Assembly: GCA_029204225.1 (NCBI GenBank)
Contig: CM055100.1
Span: 20,108,155-20,172,154 of the forward strand
DNA from: Diphasiastrum complanatum
Taxonomy: Eukaryota > Streptophyta > Lycopodiopsida > Lycopodiales > Lycopodiaceae
Direction of reading: 5' to 3'
Length of the DNA stretch: 64,000 bases
The translations under genes were made by a program, and so were the position numbers. The notes under the pieces are model-generated. The model was not told the origin of the DNA, searched no databases, and saw nothing but the letters and a program-made list of their open reading frames with translations. Shown here piece after piece: positions 26,521 through 37,227 of the stretch (its first letter is position 1; each line of letters starts with the position of its first letter).

Positions 26521-29515
26521 ATGTTTGTAGGACAATGAGGTTTTGGATAGGAGGGAAGTGTTGGATCGCTAGCAGCTCATTATGCATGATACCAAGGAAA
26601 CTCTACATTTACTTTATCGCAAGAGGATGTTTGAGACTATTCATGTGAAGCAGTTTTATGCTCGCATTTTATTACAGTTATTCGACTCTATACATGAGTC
26701 CTTCGACGATATTGTTTTTGGTTAGTCATACATGTCGAATGTTAAAATGGATTGGTATTTTCCTTATGAAGTCTTTTGCAACTTTCAACATTTGCAACAT
26801 AGCAAGGCAAATTACTATATCACTTTGATTGAAACTCTAAAAATTAGTAACATCAATATGTATAAAGCCAATTACTAGTGCACTGGTTAGTCAAGCTCAA
26901 TGACAGCTGACCCTCATTTCAAGCATCAATGATGGCTCAACAATGTCCACAATAAGCTCTTTGTTCTCAAAATCGATAACTTGAATACAACCCCAAAATG
27001 TGTTAACAAAAAACTATTATTATATGTGAGAACTAGCATCAAATCATGCACATTATATAAAAATACCTCAATGTAATTATCATCAATAAGGTGGTTGACA
27101 TTTCATGAGCCAATGGGTAGTGATTTGGCTCGAGCAACAATCCAAGAATCACGTATTTAATGCAATTTTGTTTAAGACATTGAGAAAAGACATTAAAATG
27201 TATCTTCCTTAAGAAAATTAAATTTTCAATTGTGCAAACGCCTCTATTAATCTTCACCCACTCAATGTATATGCTATCGTTGTCCATGCCAATATTGATG
27301 TGCCAAGGCATGTTGAAAAAGTCGAAGAAAATGTCAAAAAACAAGGTTTTTACAGGGTTTTTTTTTCACTATTTTAAGAGTTTTTTCTAAGATCCTTGTA
27401 CAAAACATTGCATGCACATTCTCAGATGTGTAATGAAGCTTTCCAGGGACTATTACAAAGTTTGGTAGGAGTAAGTGAGGGCCTCAAAAAGTCAACATTA
27501 GTGTGATTTTTGATGATTTTTGAGCACGAATAGCTCTTGATAGTTGATATGACACCTCTGAACCTATACATAACCTGAAAAGGTTGTATTTCCTCTTATT
27601 AGAGCCCTCATTCACCCAATTTGGTGATAAGAGGCTCAGACACCGATCTCTCGAACTTTTGCTTGATGGCGCCCTCCATAGAAGCTAATTTTGATAAATT
27701 TGAACCTATGCTTGCTTTTCTGGACCTATTTGAAGCTTCTATTTTTCTCTAATTAACCTTAGTAGAGTGCTTGTGACCTCTAATTGAACGCATGTGGGGC
27801 TGGAGTTGGATTTTTGGAAAATTCTCCTCAAGAAAGTGCCCCCCCCCCAATTAGTTTTTTGAGCATTTACAGCTCACATATGTCAAGTCCAAGTGGTAGG
27901 GTGACCTATAAATCATCTTGATAATTCATGTTCCCTTTGTACTGTACTTTACAGCGACCAATTTGGTGTCCCATAGCAAAAGTTATGGACGTCAAAATTT
28001 TGGTAGTTTTTAGTTCAAATTTTGTGAAATTTTCAAAATGTTCTAATTGCATGTCAATATGTAAAGCAATAGTGTGCATTCCTAGTGTTGAAAGTATTTT
28101 TTTGAATTAGTTTGCATGTCTAGGTACACGGTTCAATGAGTTACAGTAGTTTGATCAGAGAAATTTCATGCATGAATATAGTTTATGTAAAAGCTAGTTG
28201 AAAAGCAGATTTCCTAGTTATTAGGCAATTTATGTTTAAAAAAAATTGAGTTTTTGCATAAATCATTGCATGTCATGTCTGATGCATGCCGGATGTTTCC
28301 GAATCAATTCGAAATTGGATGGCACCTATGGAATTGATAAGTCGATGCTAAAAATAAATTTCCACAATTTTGGTCCATATTGAATGGAATTCGAAAATCT
28401 CATATACGAAAATTTTTGAAAGGCCCGTCAAAATTTGAAATTGTTCAAAATTTGTCATTTATTGATTGAATGGAAACTGATTAAGCCAATTTTTCATTGG
28501 CATCTAGGAAGCATGTTACCCAATCTTTTCACACAAAAAATCGAACTAATACTGAGATTTATTTTTGCAAAACTATAAAAAATCGACATTTAAAACCCGG
28601 ATAGTAGTGAAAAATTGACATAAAATTGCATATAGAACTGGGTCCCAACCGATTATGAAAGCAGCCTTAGAAATGGTCGATAAAAATATTTAACAATTTT
28701 TAAATTGGCCAGTTACAAAAAAATAGCCGGCATAGCCGTGCTAAAATTTCACCATATACTGAGTCAATTTTTACTAATATATGATTACCCAGTGTATTTT
28801 TCAAGGAAACTGATTTGTTGAGAGAATCCTAGTCATGAATGCTGCAAAAGTCAGTTTCAGAGAAAGAACTGTTGAAGAAAAAAAAATTCATACAAAAGCG
28901 AGACCAAGAACTGTTGGGACAATATCGAAAAATCATGGAAACCCTAACGGCAAAATTTGGGCAAGTTCCAAAAAATAAGCATAATGTGCAGGCCAAGTCG
29001 GTAACTCAATAGAGCAAAAACCCGACCAACGGGCCAACTCTCATACGCCACCTGAAAAAACCAAGGAAAGGGAAAGGAGGTGCTAAAAAAAATAGAGGCC
29101 ATGTACAACCATAGGGGTTGACAAAGGGTACCACCCAAACATTTGGATAATAATGGAGAAAGGGCTTGGAAGCACAAAGACCTAGGATGAGGACAAACTA
29201 CTTGGTTTAAAAGACTTGACCTAGACCAATATTCAATACCTCCACCCACCAAAGCACATGCTATTTAATGGGAAGCCAACTTGGAGGACCTTCAATACAA
29301 GCTTAAAAAATCGCAAAAAAAACCGTCAAAAATCACAAGGTTTCCATCATTTCCTATGGAAAATTTTCATAAAACTAATTTTAGGCTAAAAGCAAATAAA
29401 AAATCAAATACTTGGAGGTCAATTTCACCACCAGGAAGTAAAAAGCAAGGAGATCCTACCAAAAACTACAAAAAGCAAAAAAGCCAACTCCACCTTCTTA
29501 TTGATGCAAAGTCGT
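26521..29515. other. No gene recognised
   Basis: AT-rich, short frames only. A plus-strand stretch at about 26560-26870 reads open with stops but matches no family I know. The part left of the primer site at 29516 may be the internal region of a minus-strand retroelement without visible coding domains. Confidence 0.45.
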
Positions 29516-29527
29516 GCTCTGATACCA
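29516..29527 (-). promoter_or_regulatory. Primer-binding site (initiator-Met tRNA), minus strand
   Basis: gctctgatacca is the exact reverse complement of the tggtatcagagc plant primer site. It implies a minus-oriented LTR element with its 5' LTR to the right (from about 29528) and internal region to the left. The flanking LTR edge is not a clear TG...CA, and no pol domains are visible to the left, so the element is a relic or a non-autonomous type. Confidence 0.7.
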
Positions 29528-30479
29528 GTATAACGATCGCTAAGTGAAGATCTATCAAGATCTTGTTGCATGCAACCAAAGGATACCTGTGGAGCCAAAC
29601 CACCTAACACACATGAAATGGATAGTCAAATCCCTAACTCCCAAACCACGGTGACTGAATGCAAGAGAGGAGAGGATCCTGGCCTTGAAAACAAAAAATT
29701 GAATATGGAGGTGGACAAGTTCCTAAAAGAGATATAGGCCCCAAAAGCTAAGAAATATTTTCTTTAGGACCCCCTAGTCCAATCCAAAATCATTTGACAT
29801 CCTATTCTTGTACCAAAAGCTGTCAGTCACCATGCATTAGCTCCATAGGTTCAGTTAGAACATCTAGGCCCTCAAAAGGTTATTACTTACATTACTGGTC
29901 TAGTCCATAATGACATGGCATAACTAATAATCTCGTACACTAGAGTACCAGATATCCTTGTCATGCAAGTACATTCGTGGAACATTGACTTTTGGTTTGA
30001 AGTATGACCAGTATTAAGTGCCAATATTGGTAGGTTATATAAATTCCGATTGGGCAAGTAATATTGATGATAGACGATCTACACTTGTTATACTTTCAGT
30101 TTTGGTACAACTACAGTTTTGTGTGTGAGAATTTGCAAATATTGAGCTTAATAAACACATAATTTAGTGTACATATTGTAATCCACATGGGTGAAAGCAT
30201 GTTCACACGTGTTAGAATAGGCCTGGAGTAGTTCAGACCTAATCATAGGAGTTAAATAGGATGTTTGGTAAGTTTTCAAAAATTTAGGAGCAAACTCCAG
30301 AAATCATGGAAGTTGGTGATTGATCTAACTATTAAAGTTGGTAGACCTAATGGTTAGGTCAATTTGACAAGAGTAGGCAAACCTAATACTAATTAGGTCT
30401 CTAAACATGTGCTAGACCTACTCAATCAGCCATGGAAAGCATCTCCTTTGTATCAATCATTCAATCCACTGTAGGCAGG
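29528..30479. other. Possible LTR relic; no gene seen
   Basis: AT-rich DNA between the minus-strand primer site and the next gypsy RT. It may be the LTR belonging to that primer site, but no second copy was found in the window. Confidence 0.35.
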
Positions 30480-31237
30480 GATTCAATGATGTTTTTTTAG
30501 ACCTTCCTGTAGGTTTACCACCAGAATGGACAGTTGATCATAAAATTGACCTAATACCTGGAGCAATTCCAATCGCACAACGTCCTTATAGGATGAGTGC
30601 ATCGGAAGAGGTTGAGGTAAATAGGCAATTACATGATTACCTGAAAAAGGGGTGGGTACAACCTAGTAAGTCTCCTTGGGCATCACCAGTGGTTCTGGTG
30701 GCCAAGAAGGATGGGACTATAAGGTTTTGCGTCGACTATAAGAAATTGAACAAGGTAACCATTAAGAATAGATATCCACTGTCGCGGATGGATGATCTAA
30801 TAGACTATCTTGGTGGTGCTGGGTACTTTACCAAGATAGATTTAAGATCGGGCTATCATCAGATACGCATTAAGGCAAAAGATATACCAAAAACCAGGTT
30901 TCGAACTTGCTTTGGTCACTACGAATTTTTGGTGTTGCCTTTTGGTTGACCAATGCACCGGCAACTTTCCAACAAATGATGAACGATTTGTTCAGGCCAT
31001 ATTTGGGAAGATTCGTAGTGATATTCTTAGATGATATCCTAGTGTTCAGTAAGACTTTGGCGGAACATAAAGAGCATCTTAGGATTGTCTTGGACATTCT
31101 AAGAAGGAAAAAGCTCTTTGCCAAGGAGTCTAAGTGTAACTTTTTTGCCAAGGAATTGTCCTACTTGGGGCATAAGATTTTCGAACGGGGGGTGGAGATT
31201 GAGGCTGATCGTATCCAGAGGGTTATTGATTCCTTTC
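30480..31237 (+). mobile_element. Ty3/gypsy RT fragment (chromovirus-like)
   Basis: RT N-terminus through the active site: [38 protein letters not shown], then after a frameshift near 30948 NAPATFQQMMNDLF and FLDDILVF with the catalytic Asp pair intact. It is close to the 1-3.4 kb element. The match stops near 31237, directly against a different gypsy lineage in the same orientation, so one element has been cut by insertion of, or recombination with, the other. Confidence 0.92.
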
Positions 31238-32998
31238 AAGATGACTGAACCGGAAGCACCACAAACAGAACTGCTCTTGAACATTTTGTCTAGCAAGATC
31301 AATATCTCATTAGGAGAGTTCCTAAAGTTGGTGCCAAAAGCAAAAGAAGTCTTGGCACAAAAGTTAGCTCAAGAAGAACCAAAAGTCCATCAGGAGCCAC
31401 TTTTTTGTGTTAGATTTGAAGAATCTAACGAAGTACTCCATGTTGGAGCCGCTTGGGAAAGTGAACAAAAGAATATCACTCTGCCGATACAGCATAGACA
31501 ATTTCCTAAAGAAGCAACCGTGATAGATGGCAGTTTAGGAGTTAACCTGATCTCTACAAAGTTATGTGCAAAATGGGGCCTTACAAAGATTAAGCCTGCT
31601 ACTTTTGCTATTAAGCTAGCTGATCAAACGATAGTTCGTCCACAAGGAACGGTGGAAGATATACCTGTCATAATTGCGGGAGTACAATTCGTCATTACTT
31701 TCGTAGTGATGGACTTACCCGAAGCGCCAAATGTCTACCGAGTTCTATTGGGACGTCCATGGTTACGAGTTGCGCAAGTAATTCATAACTGGGGTACCGA
31801 AAATATCACTTTTGAAAATCGTGAACGTGCAATTAAAGTTGATCCTACAACATGGACTACCAAACCAGTGGTTCAAAAAGAGGATGACGATTCGTCAACG
31901 ACGGATAATACTTGTGATCGACCAGCAAAAAAATTGGAAGTTCATTACGATTCTCAAACAGCTACTGTCAATTGGAATGAAGCTCTTGCAACGATTGACT
32001 GTACAGTAGGATATATGTGTCAACAAGATAATCAATCAGATTTGAGCAAGATTTCCTTGTTAGATCAAACTTTGGATACACCAATCATGTTTTCACTAAA
32101 TGTGCTGAATGTAGCCTGGATATCAACAAAACCTATACCAGATCCGATTGAGGATGAACTCATTCCTGTGAGTCATGCCTTGACTTATGATGGCAATGCT
32201 GAACTTACGAATGAGCAGATTATAAATCATATGGATCCGACCAGATTTGGAGTGCGTAATGTTCATGATGAACCAACAATAAAACCGCCCAAAGCAGTTA
32301 TATTAAAGGAAGATAGAATCACAGGATCGATGACGAAGAAACAAGCAAAGCAACATTATAATACGGTCCTGAAATGGGAAAATCTCCCTCAAAAGATTGA
32401 TTCAAAGAAAGTGTCACCCTTATTGGATAAAGACAAAGGAAAAGTCAAGGATGATTCTTCAAGTCAGAATTCTAGTAAAACATCATCGTCTAGGAAGTCT
32501 TCACCTTTGAAGAAAAATTTATCTTCTCCGAAGTCATCACCTCCACGATCAATTCCTGCTAAGAAGGCTAAGCGAAGATCCAAGACAAGTCCTTTCGAAA
32601 AAGAACAAGCAGATGTAGTCCAACATGATATGCCCGAGCATTTTAAACGTTATACACTGGATAATGTGGTTATCATGTTATCTAAAGCACATCATAAACC
32701 TGAAGAACACATGCCGGAATCTAAAGAGGTTTACGATGGCCCAGCTAGAACACAACCAATGAATCTTGCCGAACCAGGAGAACCGAAAAAAATTGTACAA
32801 ATTGGATCACAACTTACTCCTGAACAGTATCAAGCACTACGCATGTTACTTATTAAGTATCAAGATTGCTTTGCATGGACTTATCAAGATCTGAAGGGTA
32901 TTCCGACATCAGTGATTGAACATACCATACCTTTAGTACCTGATGTAGTTCCAAAGGTTACAAGTTCTATCGCTGTAATCCTAATGTGGCGGACCTGA
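31238..32998 (+). CDS. Gypsy element B: gag remnant, protease and spacer
   Basis: A long frame opening inside the junction with the previous element; the supported part starts near 31240, gives about 585 codons and ends in TGA at 32996. A retropepsin-like domain lies at about 31490-31775 (ATVIDGSLGVNLISTKL, then YRVLLGRPWLR). Its active-site triplet reads DGS where most gypsy proteases have D-T/S-G. A long Ser/Lys-rich spacer (about 32450-32600) and a pre-RT segment (SQLTPEQYQALRMLL, then DCFAWTYQDLKGIP) lead into RT. N-terminal gag and knuckle are missing. RT resumes in another frame after 32998. Confidence 0.85.
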   Translation, partial: KMTEPEAPQTELLLNILSSKINISLGEFLKLVPKAKEVLAQKLAQEEPKVHQEPLFCVRFEESNEVLHVGAAWESEQKNITLPIQHRQFPKEATVIDGSLGVNLISTKLCAKWGLTKIKPATFAIKLADQTIVRPQGTVEDIPVIIAGVQFVITFVVMDLPEAPNVYRVLLGRPWLRVAQVIHNWGTENITFENRERAIKVDPTTWTTKPVVQKEDDDSSTTDNTCDRPAKKLEVHYDSQTATVNWNEALATIDCTVGYMCQQDNQSDLSKISLLDQTLDTPIMFSLNVLNVAWISTKPIPDPIEDELIPVSHALTYDGNAELTNEQIINHMDPTRFGVRNVHDEPTIKPPKAVILKEDRITGSMTKKQAKQHYNTVLKWENLPQKIDSKKVSPLLDKDKGKVKDDSSSQNSSKTSSSRKSSPLKKNLSSPKSSPPRSIPAKKAKRRSKTSPFEKEQADVVQHDMPEHFKRYTLDNVVIMLSKAHHKPEEHMPESKEVYDGPARTQPMNLAEPGEPKKIVQIGSQLTPEQYQALRMLLIKYQDCFAWTYQDLKGIPTSVIEHTIPLVPDVVPKVTSSIAVILMWRT

Positions 32999-34251
32999 TA
33001 AAGAAAGAACTTCAGAGATTGCTTGACGCCGATTTCATTTATGAGATCGAGCAAACTGAATGGATGTAACCGATTGTCATTGTTCCTAAGAAAAATGAGA
33101 AATTGCGGATCTGTGTGAATCTCAAAACGCTGAACAAAGTGACGCGGAAGGATCACTTTTCGTTACCTTTTACTGAAAGCATTTTGGATCGCCTTGCCAG
33201 AGCGGAAGCTTATAGTTTCTTGGATGGATTTAGTGGTTACAACCAGGTTAAGATTGCACCTGCCGGTCATCACAAAACTGCTTTTGCAACAGAATGAGGC
33301 ACCTATGCTTACAAAGTAATGCTATTTGGACTCTGTAATGCACCAAGTTCATTCCAAAGGGTAATGCAATTTGCTTTTAAAGATTATTTGCAGAAATTTC
33401 TTGAAATTTACTTGGATGACCTAGGAGTCCATAGTACAGATTCAGACCACCTAGATCGATTGGAGAAAGTATCTGAAAGATGTCACAAATATCAGATTTC
33501 TCTAAATCCAAAAAAATGTCAGATATGGGTTTCCCACGAAGTTGTACTTGGACATGTGATATCGAGACATGGTATTGCCACAGATTAGTCTAAGATCAAA
33601 GTTATTGTGGAATTGTCACCGCCAACAACAATTCGTGGAGTTTATGTGTTTAAGGGTCATGCGAACTATTATCGAATTTTTATTATCTTCTTTGCGGATT
33701 TAGCACGACCTATATACAAACTGACTATTGTTCCTATTTGGACAGTAGAAGCGTTAGAAGCCTTTGAAAAATTAAAAAAAGCATTAACTTCAGCACCAAT
33801 ACTACGTTCTCCAGATTGGACGATAGAGTTTCATGTTCATACGAATGCCTCAAAATACGCCATTGGATCAGTTTTGACGCAACCAGGTGACTATAAGAAG
33901 TATTATCCTATACGATTTGCAAGCAGACAGCTTACAGATCCAAAAAAGAATTATTCAACAATGGAACGTGAGGCATTAGCCATGATTTTTTCTGTTCGAA
34001 AATTTCGTCGCTATCTCATGGAAACGCACTTTGCATTTTATACGGATCATCAACCATTACTTTACTTGGTAAACAAGACATGCAATACTGGACGTATTGC
34101 AAGATGGTTATTGTTATTGACTGAATTTGACTTTCGAATTGTGGTTCAAAAGGGCAAGCAACATTATCTAGCCGATCACGTTTCGCGAATCGAATTTGCA
34201 CCAATTAACACTGAAGTGGATGATGAACTACCAGATGCTGCGCTATGTTGA
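32999..34251 (+). pseudogene. Gypsy element B: RT and RNase H
   Basis: RT with LRICVNLKTLNKVT, FLDGFSGYNQVKIAP and the active site YLDDL (about 33410). The FLDG-SGYNQ form is typical of the Tat/Athila side of Ty3 rather than of chromoviruses (family knowledge). RNase H has NYSTMEREALAMIFSV and TDHQPLLYL, but its first catalytic Asp is Asn (TNAS, 33841-33852). In-frame stops occur at about 33067, 33295 and 33586. Non-functional. Confidence 0.92.
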
Positions 34252-35515
34252 AGCAGTACCTGAGTGGGCAGCAGATATTGTTGAGTACCTGATGCTAGGA
34301 CAATCGAACGACTCCTTGACAAAAGTACAGAAGAGACAATTGATTCATAAGGCTCAACCTTATCAATTAATTGTCAGACAATTGTATCGTCATGGATCAG
34401 ATAATATTTTGCGAAGATGTGTTTTACCTCATAAAGTTCCAGATTTAATCATGTTTTCACATGATGGCATGGGTGGAAGACATTTTTCTACATATATTAC
34501 TGTTCGCAAACTTTTGCAATTAGGTTGTTGGTGGCCTACACTTCACAAGGACACAAAAATTTTTATTCAGACATGTGATGTTTGCCAGCGAGCATGACGA
34601 CCTACTCGTCAGAACTATGAACCTTTGCATCCGGTTTTATCGCAAGCACCATTTGAAAAATGGGGACTAGATTATGTTGGACCTATTCACCTTGCCGCGC
34701 AAGGATCTCAGACCCGATACATTATTGTAGCAACTGATTATATGACCAAATGGGTTGAAGCCAAAGCTGTCAAAGTTGCTGATGCAAAATCTACGGCCAA
34801 GTGTTTATATGAAAATATGATAATCAGATTTGGATGTCCGATCGAGATTGTCAGTGACAGGGGTACACACTTTGTTAATCAAATAATAAAGTGTTTACTG
34901 GATAGATTTAGTACTCCCTACTATCCCAGAGGGAGTGGCCAAGCTGAATCTTCCAATAAGACTCTCGGCACCATTATGACAAAAACAGTTGAAGCGAGTC
35001 GGTCTGATTGGGAACATAAACTATATGCAGCATTATGGGCATTCAGAATCGCTTACAAAAATAGTACAAATCAAACACCTTTTCAACTGGTTTATGGTCA
35101 AGATGCTATCATGTCAATTGAATTTTTAATCCCATCCTTACGCATAGCAGCAACGGAACGATTAAATGATAATAAGTCTTTACAACTCCGTCATGAAGCG
35201 TTGCACAAATTATGTGAAACTCGATTGATGGCAGTTCATGCCTTAGCAGCAGAGAAAGGCCGCCGCAAGGCATGACACGATCGTCAATGGCACAAAAAAG
35301 ATCTGAAAGCAGGAGATCTTGCATTGATGTACAAAACCAAGCTGATCAAGGGAAAGTTGGAGTTTACCGGTGAAGGCCCATATAAAGTGAAGGAAATCCT
35401 GAACTACGGTGTCGTAATTCTTGAGCACTTGGATGGAAAATGATTTGATACTCCGGTGAATGCCAGCCGATTACGCAAGTTTTGGCAGCCTGTTCCGCGG
35501 GTTCAGCAAGCCTGA
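34252..35515 (+). pseudogene. Gypsy element B: integrase
   Basis: A zinc-binding region (HDGMGGRHFSTYITVRKLL, TCDVCQ), then a DDE core with LDYVGPIHL, IVSDRGTHFVNQ and GSGQAESSNKT supplying the three acidic residues. The C-terminal part has TGEGPYKVKEIL (GPY motif) and NASRLRKFW. Stops: TGA at about 34596, TGA at 35273 and TGA at about 35442. After about 35515 the sequence becomes T-rich; the 3' LTR was not identified. Confidence 0.92.
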
Positions 35516-37227
35516 TCTCAATGGTTTTTTTATTTTATTTTATTTTATTTGTTTTTCAAATTTATTGTTTTCAGTATTTAAATTGTTGAGTTTTTTGGAA
35601 AAAGACGTTAAAAAAAAAAAAGACAAGCAAAAATTGAGCAAAGATGAGCAAAAGTCAAAAAGTCATCAGCATGGGAAAAAGGAAGCACAATATTTTTTAA
35701 TGAAAATTGCCTTAGAAAATCACTGTCTCGGTCAGATTTGGCCTATACAGTACCAGAAATCTTCGTTGAGCTCTCAGACTGTACATCCACTCTAGATTTA
35801 TCTAATTTGAAGTGGGCAAAGGTTCTTGTCCAGGAACACCCCAGTTTTTGAGCTAGGCGAAAGATCAGTAATATGCCATTTTGGAAACCTTCGCCGAGCA
35901 TCTTAACCTCATTATGAACCTTCGCTGACCTGCTAGATGATTTTAAAATGTCCAAATTAGGTTATCCATAGATTCAGATCTGGGAATACTTATTGCTGAA
36001 GAGAGTAGGCAAGAGAACAAGCTATTGAGAATCAACAAACTCAAGATGGTGGAGAGGACAAAGCACTATTCACCAAGGACAAGCCAAAGGGGAGGAGCAA
36101 AAGACAACAACATTTCAAGAAGGACAAAGACAAAGCCAACGATGGAAATGAGAGACAACACTATGCAGTCTTTCAAGTGTACTTTGGATTTAAAAAAGAA
36201 ACTTTTCCAATAATAGCGACCGCAAGCATTGAACTCAGGAATAAGTGAAATATTATCACATACACAATGGCTGATGATCCAAGTTTAGATAGAAATTGAC
36301 ACCCAAAAAGCTACATAGATTAATGCAAGTGCTTCTCATTCTGTAATCGAACTCAGGAATAAGTGGAATATTAATCACGTACACAATGGTTGACAATCCA
36401 AGCTTAGATAGAAATTGGCACCCAAAAAGCTACATAGATTAATGCAAGTGCTTCTCATTTTGCAAATGTCAAAATCTTACTTGGAAAATGAATTGGATGG
36501 CCAAACCTTTTTGATCACTTCATGTGCCAACCCTAAACCTATCACAAACTGAGATGCAACATAATGCACCTTTGCTCTATGCTTCCATGCATTCTCTGAT
36601 GGACCTAAAGTTACAAAGATACAATTTAACACAAACATTTGGGATAACCACATCCACAATGATGTTCGAAAAACCATAGGAAGAAAGAATCATATAAATC
36701 GTTATGAATGCTACTGCTTGTTGCTCATATATCGATGCCCCTTCGTATTGTCCATGAGCAAGAAAGTTATTAAAAAAATTGCTTGTTCTCTCATTAATAT
36801 CACTCCAGAAGATGATGATCCATCTTGACTATTGAAAGTTCCTTGATTTTTATTTGGGATATTCGTGAAGACCTTGCATGGTATATTGTGGATATTCCAG
36901 TTAATCCAAAGTAGTAGTCACCAGATATTTTACATCACTCAGTTTCTGAGTTCAAAGGAGCGGGGGTTTGCAGGTATGTTCATGCCACATGCAAAGTAAT
37001 ATCAAAACAATGTAACACGAGTAAAATTTTGGAAAAAGGCCAATGGGCCAGAACTAAAACATTCACAAGAGCACTGTGCAGGCATTGATTTCATCGAAAT
37101 GAGAATTTAATTGCATATGCCACTCGATTGGAGATGGCTTTGTGGTAGAAAAGTTATGTGTCAGCTTGCCATAATTGAGATGTCACTCGATATAGTTAAC
37201 CGTTCAAAGAGGCATATGCTGTAAAAT
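35516..37227. other. Non-coding gap before MFP 3' end
   Basis: T-rich and A-rich tracts (35527-35620) may be the 3' flank of gypsy element B. No gene was recognised. The right part is downstream of the MFP stop codon and may include its 3' UTR. Confidence 0.5.
36232..36466. repeat. 118-bp tandem duplication
   Basis: Two head-to-tail copies, 36232-36349 and 36350 to about 36466, over 90% identical by eye. Both start aactcaggaataagtg and end near gcaagtgcttctcatt. No coding content. Confidence 0.9.
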
